From positions 1,124,362-1,188,361 of the forward strand of contig VXAU01002071.1 of NCBI GenBank assembly GCA_013399695.1: a stretch of 64,000 bases of DNA. Direction: 5' to 3'. The notes under the pieces are model-generated. The model was given only the letters and a program-made list of their open reading frames with translations. It was not told the origin of the DNA and searched no databases. The DNA comes from Formicarius rufipectus (taxonomy: Eukaryota; Chordata; Aves; Passeriformes; Formicariidae). The position numbers were made by a program, and so were the translations under genes. Positions 23,220-36,130 of the stretch are shown here, one piece after another (position 1 is the stretch's first letter; each line of letters begins with the position of its first letter).

Positions 23220-25611
23220 GCTCTGGGCCCCGTGTTCCAGCACGGAGCCCTCGGCCAGGTGGCTGTCAGCACCTCAGCACATCCTGCCTGCCCTCGGCCG
23301 GGGCATTAATTACCGGGCACAAGCCCTGCCCGCCCCGCAGTGCCCGTAGAGTTAATGATCAACCTCCGGCGGGGGCAGCGCGCTCGGAACGAGCCGCAGA
23401 TGTTCTCGCCGCACAGAAATCCCCGTGCAAGGAACAACAGTGCCCCTTTCCGTCACCTCCTGCACTTCGAATTAAAGGGTGTTTGGAAACAAAGAGCTGG
23501 CATCTCCGGGAAGCAGAGTGTCCTCTCCCCCCTGCCCTGCCAGCCTGACCCTGAACCCACAGGTTTTAAGGGCAGGAATGAGGAACGTTGGTCCTCGTTT
23601 TGTTTTAAGATGCTATCAGGTGAATTTGCATCACTGGCAAATAAAGCAAAACAAAGCCAAACCAAGAAACCCCGGGTTGTTTTAACGTGGCAACAAAAGG
23701 CTGGAATGCCTTTGGTGGAGCTTGTGTCTGCTGTCTGGTTTTCTGTGCCTGCAGGTGGCTGGTTCTCCAGTGCCAAGCACTGCCCAGGAGGGAGCAGCAG
23801 GGACAAGGTTTGGGGGTGCCTTTTTTCTTTTAAAATTCCTTTAGAAACAAAGAAGAGGGGAAGAAAATTGGTAATGGAGAGAAAGGCAGAGTATATTGTG
23901 TCAGTGCTGTGCTAGGTTGTCCTGGGCAAGGACAGGTGCCCCCAGGATGGGAGCAGAGCTCAGAATCACCTCCTGACAGACACATTTTAATGTGAGGGGA
24001 CAGCTCTGCCCATCAGCAAACCCTTGGCTGAGAGAAGGGCACCAATTGCCAGGGAATGCTGTTCGTGCCTGTGAGTCTGTCCCACTGATATTTACTTGTT
24101 TTTCATTTCAGAGGACCAGGATTTGCCTTGGTTGGTTGTAAAATGAGGGATGCCCTGGTGGTGCTCAGAGCTGATGAGCTGGGCTCTGCTCTGTGCCTGG
24201 CCTGGGGGCACAGGGACCTGGGACAAGGGGACACGAGCTGAAGCCCAGCAGCACCTCTACCATGCCTGACTCCACAAAACCTGAATTTATCTTAACCACC
24301 AAGAGGCTTGCAGGTTTCCAGCACGCCCACAGGGATTGTGGCATCTCTGCCAAAGCAGCAGCCTGTTGAATTAGACACAGCAGATGGCTGGATGAGTCCC
24401 CACCCCACTGTCCTGCCCAGTTCCAGGGTGTGAGTCCCACTGCCCTCCTCTCTGTGTGCTCATTAAGGATGGCTGGGGCCACAGGACTGCAAAGGGCCAT
24501 GGCCCTGGCACAGGACCACCCCACAGCTCCTCCACTGGCCTTGCATTTCTGTAACACCAACACCAAGCACCAGGCAAAACGTGGGGATTATCCTGCAGAG
24601 TCCATAATCCTTGGAATAATCCATCCCTCCTTCATATTGGAGCAGCTGGAGTGGGTCCTGCATGTGAGCAGGGAAAGGGCAGAGCATCACCCACCAATTA
24701 TTGCCAAACTCATGCTGGAATGTTGTTAAAACACCCTCAGACATCCACAGTCCTCCAGGACAGAGCTGGAGTGTCTCCAGCAGGCCCCTGGGGCTCACAG
24801 CCCAGCTTTGGTGTTCTCCAGCTTCGGTGTTGGTTCAGCTGAACCCAACCCACCTTCCCAACCTCCCATGGGACACCAGCCCCAAGGCTCCAGCTGACAC
24901 TGCACTGAAGCTGCTGCACAGGCACCAAGTCTCTTATTAAGAGGAATAATTCCTCCTGGAGACTGTGGCCCAGAACAGCTGATGTGCTTTGATACAGCCA
25001 GAATTCAACAAACCACTTCTCTTGAATCTGAGCTTTGTAATGAAAGATGTGCACCAGGATGCTTTTAATTGGGATAGGAGGTCCTGACAGGCTCGTGTAG
25101 ACATGGAAATGATATGTCTGAGCCAGTGTGGGACTGATAGTTAAGAAGTACATGAATATTCTGTGCAAAATGCAAAGCTGAGTGTTTTCTTTAAGTCTTT
25201 TTTAGCACTGCTGTTCCACATAAACACAGCCTGTATAATATGCATTAAGGCATGGAGGGTACAGTTGCCAACTCTTTTGAGTCTTGCTATTTCTGCAATT
25301 TTATGATCTCTCTTCATGGCTTTTTTTTTTTTGGGAGGGGGGGGTCTGCCTTCCAGGCAAATTATGCCCAGAATTAAGGAATATGAAGTCTGCTTTCAGA
25401 GGTCCCCAGACAAGACCCCGGGAGCTTGGCTGGACTGTGGCTGAACCTGGAGGTGGATTTGTTTCCATCCTTCGAGTCTGTGGTTTCCATCAGAGCAGGG
25501 ATGCTCTGCTCCCTGTGGTCCTCACTGCCTGGAATGGCAGGGAGTGCTCCAGGGCTTGGGGAACAATTCACTGGGTGACTGCACCTGTGGGGCTGCTGTG
25601 CCTGGTGCTGC

Positions 25612-25895
25612 TCCAAGGGGACAGGGATAGGACAAGGGGAACGTCTGCAGTCTGAAAGGGAGGAGGTTTAGGCTGGGTCTTAGGAAGGAATCCTTCCCTG
25701 GGAGGGTGGGCAGGCCCTGGCACAGGGTGGGCAGAGAAGCTGTGGCTGCCCCAGCCCTGGGAGTGTCCAAGGTCAGGTTGGACAGGGCTTGGAGAAGCCT
25801 GGTCTAGTGGAAGGAGTCCCTGCCCATGGCAGGGGGTGGAATGAGATGATCTTTAAGGTCCCTTCCAACTCAAACCATTCCATGATTACATGATG
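25612..25895 (+). repeat. CR1-type LINE 3' region
   Basis: Sense CR1: aaggggacagggataggac, gaggtttaggctgggtctt, ggacagggcttggagaag, ctagtggaaggagtccctgc and aaggtcccttccaactcaaa, ending in ccatgattac. Confidence 0.88.
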
Positions 25896-28035
25896 ATGAA
25901 GATAAAGAGAGTGCCTTTGTTCCTAGCAGGCAATTTAATTTCCAAACTAATGTATGCTTTCTGTAGAGAGAGGGGCTGACCCGTGCAGGCAATTGCACTA
26001 AACAATTTACTGATGTTAATTAACTGCTTGCAGCATTCAGTTCCATTCAATGGTTTTCATCACTGACCTTGCAACACCATCACTTCTCCAAGACAGTCCA
26101 TGAATGCTAAACAGACTCATGCTGACAAACCCCAGAGCCAGGCTTCTAATTCCTCTCCAAACAGGCATCAGTGGAGCTTTGGCTTTCCATGGAAAGAAAG
26201 GGAGGGCATCCTGGTGCAAAACCGCTCCATTTCACAGCCCACCCCACATAAAAGGTGTGCACAAGGGGGAGGAATGGTACTGACCCACATACAGAATCCA
26301 AGGAATGCAAGAAAATGATGCCTGATTAGCTACACTTCATGAAAACAGGGCCATGCTTGTTTGTAGCTGAGCAATTAACTAAATTAGTTTGGGGCTGACC
26401 AGCCTAAAGCAAACCTGCACATCAGGGAGGGGACCAGGAGAAGCTGAGTGGGGAAAAGGCTGACCAAAAACTCATCACAAACACTGCACCTTGGCTCCAA
26501 AGGGCAGAAGGAGCCTGGGAGGTCATTAAATGTCCCAGCCTGATCCCAGTGATTCATTCCAAGCCTGGAGCTGGTTGGCAGTGGTTGGGGAGCAGCAGTG
26601 GGTGACAAACACAGCCTTGAGCTCCTGGCTGGGCACAGGGGTGGCTGTGCCCCCCATGGGTGGGGAGAGGCTGCTCTGCCACGTGCCAGCAGTTTAAGGG
26701 GTTTGAGGGGTGAGACAGGATTAAGGTTATTTGCACTGAAGCTGAAAAGGGCACAGACACTGCCCTACACACAGAGGGAACGTCCCAGTGTGGGTGGGTC
26801 ACAACAAACACGGCCAGGGCTGAGGTTCCCCTGGGCAACCTGGTCCAGGTGGCCAAGGAGGGAGGTGAAGGCTCTGTGCTTACAAGCTGGGTGCTCACAT
26901 CCCCTCTGCACTGCTCCTCTCCTCCCCAGGCCGAAGCAGGAGGCAGAAAGAGCAGTTTGGTTGTAGGAATGCACTTCTGGATGCTGCAAAAGGCTCGGTG
27001 GAGCTGAGAGGTGGCAAGAGCAGGACCCACCCATCAGCAGCAGGGCTCGACTCTGGGTGGCACCAGGCAGAAGTTATAGGCCTGTTCTTGCATAAAGTCC
27101 CAGCCCGGGAGTCACACACCCCCTGGGCATAAACACCGGTGTTTCTAATGGCTACAAACACAGCCAGCCTGTAAAATGCCATATTTTGCTTGCAAGGGCA
27201 GCACTGCCTGCCCTTGGAACGGGGCTTGGCCACGGGGAGTGATTCAGCCCAGAGGATGTGGCAGGAGAACTTCAGCCCGTGGAGAGGCACAGAGCTGGAG
27301 TGCATTCCCAGAGGAATGACCCCCATCTCCTGTGGCTGTTGGTTTTATTTAGCTTCCATTTCACACCGATGTGCACAACTCCTGTTAATGAACATCACCC
27401 CGTCGCAGGTTAATAAGCAGTATTTGGAAGAGAGATTTCTGCTTGGAAATCTGATCAAAACTCACCTTTCATGACTCTAGGACATTCTGGTTTTGACTAA
27501 AACCAAGGATTGGAAGAGAATCCTTTTGTTTCCAAAACAATCTGTTTTTAAGAAAAGTTTAGGCTCTGTTTCAGGCCAAAAATGCTTTGAGAGAGACCAT
27601 AATTCTCTCCTCCTTTCTCATTAGATAATCAAGGTGAGATTACCTTTGAGTCTGCAGTGGTCATGTAGCTGCATTATGCAAGAGATGAGCAGTGAGACAG
27701 AGCATTAAGTAGCTGGAATCTGCTGTGGGTAAGATGGAAAGGTCTGAGGAGAGTAGCATGAGTAAAAATGTACCATTAAACCATGCAAGAACCTGGCTGA
27801 CCTCTTTACTCAGGGCTTAGCCTTGCCTCTTCCCCTCCTTTTTATACTGTGCTCTTGCTGCCTTTAAAGTCAATCATTTGCTCTTGAAAGTCTGCAGCTG
27901 GAGGAGTTGAGGGCTGGGTGGAACCTCTCCTGCTGCCTGGCTGCACATCAGGCTGGTTCAAGCCTGCCAGCAAACACAGGAGCACCAGGCATTCCACATT
28001 CCCCCTTGTGCTTGCAGGGAGAGCCAGGAGCCACA

Positions 28036-28135
28036 GAACCACACAACAGCTTGGGTTGAAAGGGACTCCAAAGCTCACCTGGTTCCACCCACCCCTGCCA
28101 GGGACAGGGACACCCCCCACTAGACCAGGTTGTGC
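28036..28135 (-). repeat. CR1 3' fragment
   Basis: Antisense CR1 tail: cttgggttgaaagggact, ggttccaccc and ccactagaccaggtt. Short, about 100 bp. Confidence 0.8.
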
Positions 28136-29073
28136 CATGGAAATGCCATGGAAGACTTTCCATCTGCTGATTGTGCCAGGAGCACTTACAGAAAATGCCC
28201 TCTCTGGGGGTGCTGGGGGGCAGGATCTCTGGCTCAGACACAGCAGTGGCAATGCCCAGCTGCTGCCTGGGTGGCTCCCACTCCTCACATCAAGATACAC
28301 CAAAGGCTAAAATTCAGTATTTAGCTTTGCCAGAGTTTTGACTGCAACATCAGTCTGTGCTACACAGTCATTTTCTGATCATGTACAAGTTTATTAGAGA
28401 AAGAAACCACCTCTTTTACAGCAGGTGAGCAGCACAGGTGTTGGCAGCATCAGCTGGGGCTGAGAGATGCCAGGGCAGTTCAAAAGGTGTTGTTTCAGAC
28501 TTCCATCTCTGTCATTCTGAGCAGCACTTTCTGGATCTGACACCAACTCAGCCTTTTCTTCTTGACAGTCGCTTCAGGATGTTCATGTGTCTTCCAAGTG
28601 TCAGATCCAGGTGGTTGGGGCTGGATGAGGCAGAGGAGGCAGTGGGATGCCTGTGCAGCCCTCCAGCCCCTCTGGCAGACACTGTGGGAGGGGGAGCATT
28701 GCTGAGCCCCCTCTGGTGCCTGTTGGTCCAGCAGTTCTGTATGTGGCAGTGGTGGTTTTGGGAGGCACTTGCATGTGGCAGGCGAGTGCTCAGGCCTCAG
28801 AGGCTGTGATAAAAGTAATAAACCCCCCCAAAAAAAAGTCCTAAAGGAGCAGCAGAGTCCTGCAGTTCTTCCCAGAGAGGCTTTATCCACAGGCAACCCC
28901 TTTTATAAATAAGCCAAACCCCTAATTCCATGGCTTCCCTGCTTTGATGAATCCCCAAACCATTAAAGACCTTGGAGGAGAACACACCCCATCCACATGC
29001 TGAGTGAGGCTTTATATAAATAGCTCATATACACTTGCTATATACAAACTATTATGTACAACGTGATGTTACT

Positions 29074-29079
29074 TTATTT
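29074..29079 (-). terminator. Likely poly(A) signal of SARG
   Basis: AATAAA on minus, about 160 bp past the SARG stop codon. Cleavage would fall near 29050. Other candidates lie further left, so use of this one is inferred. Confidence 0.4.
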
Positions 29080-29235
29080 GGTCGTGAAGCTCAGATGGCA
29101 CCTCTGGGTGCCTCTCCTGAGGTGCCAGGGCAGGAGACGGCAGCAGAAGATGCCTGGGGGTGACCTGCCAGAGGACAGGCAGCGAAGGCACCTGGATTTG
29201 GGGCGAGAAGCCTCTTTTGCCACCAGCCTGGGGAG

Positions 29236-32200
29236 CTATTCCTTCAGCAAGCCGAGCTTCTTCAGCGCCTCGCGCCGGTTCTCGTCGGGCGCGCCCTTTG
29301 GGGAGATCTTCACGCTGACGGTGGAACGGGGTGGCCGGGGCAGGCTGGCCAGGGGGTGGGACCTCCTCTTGCTGCTCTTCTCCTGCTCCACCTGCCCCTG
29401 CTCCTTCAGCCCAGCAAAGTCCTTCCCTGCCCCCAGGGACACGGGCCGGGGGCGGCCGCTCCGCAGGAAGCTCGGGGCGAGCCGCTCGATGAAGGACATC
29501 TTGCCCAGGGAGCTGCTGCTCCTCACGCTCTGCTCCTTGGTGGTGGCCATGGAGCTGCTCAGCCCCACCCCGGAGCGCTCCAGGGTGTTGGATTTGAACG
29601 TGGCCTGTCGGATCCCCGGCGTGGACCTCTCTGCTGCCTCGGGCTCCCCAGGGATGGGGGACGGAGCCTGCCTTGGCTGGGGAGGGGTGGGAGGGTGAAG
29701 GTGGGCGCCGAGCTCCCCCCTGCCCTGAGACAGTCCAAGCTTCTCCAGCGCCTCCCGCCGGGCTTTCTCCTTCTCCTTGGGGTCGAGGTGCCCCGAGTTG
29801 ACCTTCTCAGCAGCGGCATCGCTGGCAGAGCTGGGCTGAGAGCCAGCTGGGGGTGGAGGTGGTGCTTTTGCCTTCTGGGTGTGCTCGCTGGCCAGTGGCA
29901 TCGGGCTGTTTTTGCTGGTTTTCAGGATAATATTTGGTGGCAATTTCCGTGGCTTGGGGGCAGTTGGAGGCCCACGCTTGGCATCAGGGTCCTGAGGGGC
30001 TTCTTCCAGTGTGGATTTCTCTGGTTGGCCCCATGAAGTCCAAGTCTTGGTCTCCTTGGCTGTTTCCCCCTTGGCATCTGAGCGATTGCTGCGTGACCAC
30101 TCATGACTCACCAGCTCGTCCTGGAAGGGATCTGGAGGCTGGATAATCAAAGATCCCATGGCCTTCACAGGGCTTCTTGTGTTAGCTTGGTCAAGCCTGT
30201 CCTCCTTGGCTACCTCCTGTAAAGGTTTTTCTCCTGGCACTGGGTCCTTAACTTTGTGGACCATCACCTTGCTGTCAGAAGCTCTGTTTGCTGCAGGGAT
30301 ATTCCTTGGAAGACTGAAGTAGCCTGGGCTTGGAGCTACTGCTGGAGCCGAGCTGGAGGAGGCAGAGATGCTCTTACCACTCTTCTGTTCAGCTGCACAC
30401 TGCTGAGTTCTGCTTGGAGGGGGAGCCCCATTTCCCAAATCTGGGAAAAGAGAGACACGAAGTCATGCCCCGTTCCACCCGTGGGCTCAGGGCACCTTCC
30501 TGTTTGCAAGACACGACTGCTGAACCACCACAGGCACAGGACTTGCCCCCCCAGAGCCCACCCTGACTCCAGCTGGTCTGTCACTGCTTGGAGAGACAGG
30601 TACTTTGGGTTTGACAAAGCACCTGGTGAGTGAGGAGCCTGGCTGAGCCGTGTGAGCCTGTTGGGAGCATGAGTTAGGATGCTGTGCCCTGTGGTTCTGC
30701 TGACCTTGCTCCACACCTGCCCACGAGGACTGGGAGAAGGCAGTTGGTGCCCTATTTTTCTCGCTGCCTCCCCTGAGTGATGGAAATCACCCGGCTGTAC
30801 CTTCCCACCCCATAAAACTGGGGCACTGCTCCCTCCCTGCCAAGGGAAGGCTCCCTGGGCACACAGATCCTGGAGCAGGGTTGCCACCTTACCCCTGGCC
30901 ATGGGCTCTTTCTTGGGCCACGTCCCAGGCAGCTTGGAGGGCTCTGCATAGTCGGTCTCATCAGTGGAGACACCACTGTCTGCTTCTGCATCCAGAGAGC
31001 CAATAGTTTCCTCTAAGAACATCAAACACTCCTTCTCTTCCACAGATAAATAGTCGTAGCTGTTATCACTCTGGAAAAAAAGAAAATGAAGCAGTAAAGG
31101 TAAGGGAGAGAGGTGTTTTCTGTTTGATGGCCTGGTAGTCAAGGGGAGCCTGTGACAGCTCCAGGCCAGGAGACTTGGGCCAGTGGCTATTCAAAAATTG
31201 GTATTACAGCTACTGAAAAATAGACAATTTCCTCTAAATCAGAAATGTATACATACTTAAAGTCATTTTATATTACCCCACTTTGTGTGTCAGAAGATGG
31301 GTTATTCTGAACTTGAAAACTTGGCCTCTACCTTTTAGTTCTTTAATTTTGAAGTATAAGCAGATGGGTGACATGGGGGAACTATAGTTAAAGACACCTA
31401 TGTGCTGAACCTTAGAAAACATCATTAATACAGAAAGTTTCTGTGCAGGTGATGAACTTTCCTTCTCCCCTTCATACCTCAGCAAGATCCTGTTTGAGAT
31501 ATGATATTGCAATATCAGATATTGCTGTGGAAGTGCCAGGTTACAAGGTGATTCCTTCAATATATAATTAAAAAAAATGAAGTGCAGGACAGGATGGTGA
31601 GGGCATCAGATCAGTAAGCACAGAGGAGGAATTAGCTCAGGTGGAGTTGTTTTGCAGAGACACTTATCCAAATCTTTTACCGTGCAATATCACAACCAGT
31701 TTTTCCATCCCTATTAAATCCAGAGGGTTTGGTTCTGGTTAGCAATACATCAAATGGAAAACCTGTCAGGACTGAGCCTTACACTTGCACATATCAATTA
31801 TGCTCCAAGTCAGACAGGATGTAATTAGTCCATCAATCTTGGAATCAGCGTTGGGAGACAAACAAGCTTTAATGGACAGACGGTGAGAAATAACCCATCT
31901 ACAGCCACGGTCCCAACTCGGCTCTGCCTTAACTGGGAAATGCATCTCTTGTGAGGAGGGAGGAGCACAGCTCGATGCTCTTCCAGGTGAAGCCACCCTT
32001 GCTGGAGCCAGTCTGACCCAGTGATCCAACCCCTCCCTGGGGCTGGCCAGGCCCCTCCTGCCCTGTGCCTGCTCTGTCTGCTGTGGGGGCAGCACACAGG
32101 AGCTGCTGGGCTCTGGGGGTCTGTCCCAAGCAGACCTTGCAGGAGGCACACGTGGCAGGACTGGAGCAGGAATCAATCTGCTCCTTGTGCTGTCTCAGGG

Positions 32201-32418
32201 CCCCCAGGTGCTTCCAAAGCACCGGTGGAGAGCAGATTGGAGCAGAGACCTGACCAAAATCCTTCCTCAGCTGCCCAGATGGGTAAGTTGAGCCCCTCCA
32301 TGCCCGGGCTGGGCACACCAGGGTGACTTACCCGCTGTGAGTGGTTGGAGGTGGTGCTGACCATGCTGTCACAGCTCCCAGAGTTGCAGCCAGCCATCCC
32401 CAGCTCCTTCCTGGGCAT
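29236..32418 (-). CDS. C1orf116: Specifically androgen-regulated gene protein (C1orf116 family)
   Basis: A poorly characterised, probably cytosolic vertebrate protein, androgen-responsive in human prostate. Three coding exons on minus: 32332-32418 (ATG, donor CGG|GTAAGT, phase 0); 30893-31070; 29236-30440. Together they encode about 489 residues (human about 601). Diagnostic motifs: GSCDSMVST near residue 20; SYDYLSVEEKECLMFLEETI then GSLDAEADSGVSTDE in exon 2; FSLPRNI near residue 130; and PRKLPPNIILK. Two copies of RREAL(E/K)KLGL occur, near residues 316-325 and at the C-terminus (ending LLKE). The middle is Pro/Ser/Lys rich and looks disordered. The codon for residue 88/89 is split by the second intron, so the long third-exon frame has no ATG of its own. 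An acceptor (CTGCTCCAG) at 32463-32465 shows an untranslated exon upstream. The position between FCAMR and YOD1 agrees with mammals. Confidence 0.93.
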
Positions 32419-32462
32419 ATCCCGGGCTGCTGTGGTGTCCGGCACGGGGGCCAATATCCAGG

Positions 32463-35330
32463 CTGGAGCAGGAGAAAGCAGAAGCATTAAGCTGTGAGGT
32501 TCCCCCGGGGGTGATGCAAACGCACTGGCTCAGCTGGAGGGAGGGCAGGCAGGCTCTGAAACTGCTGGGTGGATGTGCATGTGCTCCATCTTAGGCTGCT
32601 CTCGCCAGGAGGAGGCACAGCTGGGTTTTTTTAAAGCATCCTTGAACTGAAGGTTTCCCCAAATGGGATGAGCTCTGGAGAGCCCATCCACGGCCAGCTC
32701 ATGGTGGTGGTTCTCTAATCATCTCCGAGGGGTGGATTAGGCAAAGGGAAAAGCTGTGTACTCCCAGCACAGCCTCAGGGCTTGGCAACAGAGATCCTGA
32801 CCCAGCTCAAGTCCCAGCCCCAACTCATGGGACCTCTTCCCTCCACCACACCCTCTGCCAGCCCTGCAGCTTGAACTTCTGGTCGTGCTGACCCAAAATG
32901 CTGCTGTTTACTCACAGCCTTGCTCTGTCAGGAGCTTCCTCCTGGCAAAGAGCTTCCTTTGCCACCCTTCCTTGGGGGCCATGGGGAGGTGCCCCTGTAC
33001 CTTCAAGGCATGCCTGGGTGTGTTTGGGCACATGCTTGGCACAGCCTGGAGTGAGCAGGGCATGCTGAGGCCATGCCCAGGCTGCAGCCACCCCAGGGGT
33101 GTTGCAAACAGCACCCCAGTGTCCCCTTCTGCTCCTTTCAATGTCCCCACAATGTTCTTCTGGATGCAGCCCAGACCCCCAGCACCAGCTGCTGCCTGAT
33201 AAACACCCTGAATTGGGGTTCCCCACACCAAGACCACCCCAGAGTGGGGTCCTGGGTGGCAGAGGGGACAGTTATACCTGCACAGAGCTCTGCTGCCCCC
33301 GGGGGAGAGGCCGAGCACCTACAAAAATATCATTACTTATGCATGTAAAGCACCGAGCTTCCAAAATTCCCTGACACCACCAATTAGTTCTCTTCACATG
33401 CACCACCCAGTCCTTCAGGAGGGAACTGGGCTGTGGAGGCAAATGGGAGCAGCAAAACAAACACCCCCTGCAACACACACGGGCCCACACGAGAGGATTT
33501 GCTCCTTGGGACACAGAGGAGCTCTTTGTGCTCTAACCTGGCCACAGCACACAGGAACAAACTGCTGCCTTTTTTCTTGCAGCAGGATCAGGGAATTAGA
33601 TCCAGAGATAAGCGAGCAGAACTGGCTGCTTGTTCTGAGCATTAGACCCTGAAAGGATTCCTTTGTAATTGGAATATGCCGCAAAAATCAGATTTCAACA
33701 CCCACGCCCTGACAGATCTAATCCTTCCATGCAGGAGGAGTTTAATATTTCAGTCTCAGCTTTGCATTATTTACTGCTTAAATGACGTTGTGGTTAAGTG
33801 ATTGCTTTAGAACAGCAATTCCCTGGATTCTTTGAATTCAGAGCACTTTATAGCCAGGCTTTTGAGCTGTCAGGAAGCAGATATCAGCTGGTTTTGGGGG
33901 GTTTAAGGCTTCTGCACAGTTTTGCACTTAAAGTGAAATTTAGATTTATATCAGAATTAAATATATGGATTGAAAGATTTATATCTACTCTAAGTAGGAA
34001 GAGGCATGACCATGATCATTGTAATTGTTTCTCACTGCCTCCCTGCCAAATCCAAAAGAGCAAAACACTCCTGGGGAAGCGAAAGTCTTGCATTAACTTC
34101 AGTGTGAAGCTGCCTGGAGCCAGCGGTGTCTGGGTGGGAGGGAGCCAATTCCCCCATGAGGATCCCCACCATCATCAGTCCATTCAAGAAATCATTTTCT
34201 CTCATTCAAACAGTATTTGTAGATCCTAAAGCAGCTGCCAAAGCTCCGGCAGCCGCCGGGGAGGCAAAGTTCAGCCCCCAGCTCGCCTGGCCCCGGAGAG
34301 GATCTACCCTGAAACAAGAAGCTCATTTTCCTGCCCACCAGTTCTCTGATGCGATTATGGCTCCAGTGCACAACTCAGGAAAGGGGAAAAATCGGTGTTG
34401 AAACCCCTCAGTTTTTATGATTCAGAAGGATTTTACAGTTCCTTCTTTTCGCTGAGTAACAGCCACAAACTGAAAACACAACGAAACATTTAAAGACATG
34501 GTACTTGAAAAGCTTTTCACAGCTGGTTTTCAGCGGTATATATCTCTTCCCTCACTAAAAATTCTACTGGAAGAAATTATTTTTTTATCTAAAATAAAAA
34601 GCCAGTTCCCTTAGCTTTTGTGGCCGCTGCTGTAACTGTCCTTTACAAAGCCCACGGAGCCCTCAAACATCAAAGAGGTGCTGGGTAGCAATTAATGCTA
34701 ATTGCCTTACGTGAAGAGGCTACTTTCTTTTAGCCAGCACCACTCCAAGCTCTCTATCCCAGCCCTCCAGAAGTCCTAAAGGACCCCGGTGGTTTTGCCA
34801 TCCGAGGCTGAGCAGCCATACCCCTCCTGCCTTCCAGCTGCTGGGAAAGGGCTTTGTCCTGGCCAGCCGAAAACACAACTGAAAGCAACCCCCCCTTGCA
34901 GGCACCGTCCCAGCTGCTCCTGCTCTGAGCAGCACAGCGGGATGGATCCCACCTCGGAGGGAAAGGCAGTAGTGGCACATCTGTAGTTTCACCTATTCAA
35001 ACAAGCAAATCAAGCACACGCAGCAGCTGCCCGAGCTGTTCGCCGTCCCGGCCACAAGCTTGCCCAGCTCCTCCACCAGCACCTGTGGGTCTCCCACCAC
35101 CACTTCCAAACCACCTCGTCCAGTTTTAGCGGGTGCCACCTCCACCACAATTCACCCTCCCAAAGCAAAGCCCTGCAGGTACCTAGAGCCCCCCCATCCC
35201 ACCCAGGCAGAGCCACTCAGCCCCGCAGCCCACTGAGCAGAAAAAGCACAGAAAGCAAAGGACTAGAAGGAATATAGATTATTATTAATTTTTGGTTGGT
35301 TGGGTTTTGTTTGTTTGTTTGTTTTACCGG
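32463..35330. other. SARG 5' intron / upstream region, no coding exon seen
   Basis: Probably intron between a distant untranslated first exon and the ATG exon of SARG. Short open frames on both strands lack motifs. A small GC-rich patch lies near 34230-34300 and a (GTTT)n run near 35305-35325. Confidence 0.45.
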
Positions 35331-36130
35331 GCCGTCCGTCGTTCCGTGCTGCCCAATTCCTTGTCCCGGCCGTGCCTATCCCAGGACTTCTTTGCTGTCC
35401 CGGGCTAACCAAACAGCGCCGGGTTACACATTAACTCTCCTCCCCGGCGTTGATAAGGCTGCTGGGCAGGTGGGCAGGTACAGCGATCCCGGCCCCTCAC
35501 CTGCAGCCGGGACGGCCCAAATTCATCTCGCCCCCGTGCAGGGCAGCTTTCCTCCTGCTCCGGGCTGGGCTCAGGGCACGGCTGAGCCTCCCAAACCTCC
35601 TCCGTGCCGCGACCCGACTCGCTGAGCCGCGGCGTGCCGAGCTGGAACCACCCCAGCTCACCCACTTCCCTGCTTTGCCCGCTGCGCTCCGCTGTCCTCG
35701 GCACGGGTTTCGCCGGGGACTCCTTAATCCCACAGCCTGTTCTGCCGCATAGCTGCTCGCTGACACCCGGGGCAGCCGAGCTGCAGCCCCGACCAAAGCC
35801 TTTTGGTGATTCCGCACCCGGCTGGGCGTTCGCGCTCCGGACGCGTCACCCCACAACAGGTTTCTCCTCTCGGGTGGTTTGTGCGGGAGGTCCCGCAGGC
35901 TCGGGCTGGGAGCCGGTTCCTCCTCGGCTCTTAAAAACCGCAGCGCTGTGCTAAAACAGGTAGGTACTTGTAGATCACAGAAGTTTCCCAGAGGCCAAAA
36001 GTTTGCTGCTAGGTGCTGGAAGGAGGTTGTGAAGACGGGGAGAAAGTGTTTTGGAAGGGAAATTTCACCACGGAGCTTTATTTCCGTGCTAGAGGAGGGG
36101 GTGCCCAGCTCAGCTCCGGGGCTTGTCCTG
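35330..36130. promoter_or_regulatory. CpG-rich island with splice donors on both strands
   Basis: CpG density rises sharply compared with the flanks. On minus, GGCTGCAG|GTGAGG gives a strong donor after 35501, suited to an untranslated first exon of SARG about 3 kb upstream of its acceptor at 32462. On plus, CTAAAACAG|GTAGGT gives a donor after 35959. Open frames in the island (for example 35497-36183 minus) have no family motifs and are probably by-products of GC-rich sequence. Confidence 0.5.

Larger units (their letters stand above)
17208..29040. other. Long non-coding stretch between the FCAMR-like gene and SARG
   Basis: Apart from the minisatellites and CR1 pieces listed separately, no coding exon was supported on either strand. 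The two longest open frames (21922-22854 and 22871-23548, plus) run through minisatellites and look like repeat artefacts. Isolated AATAAA hexamers (near 19575 and 21173) have no gene upstream that could be supported. Confidence 0.55.

Noticed and set aside
22871..23548. 225-codon open frame on plus
   Set aside because: Made largely of the 12-bp minisatellite; repeated residues only.
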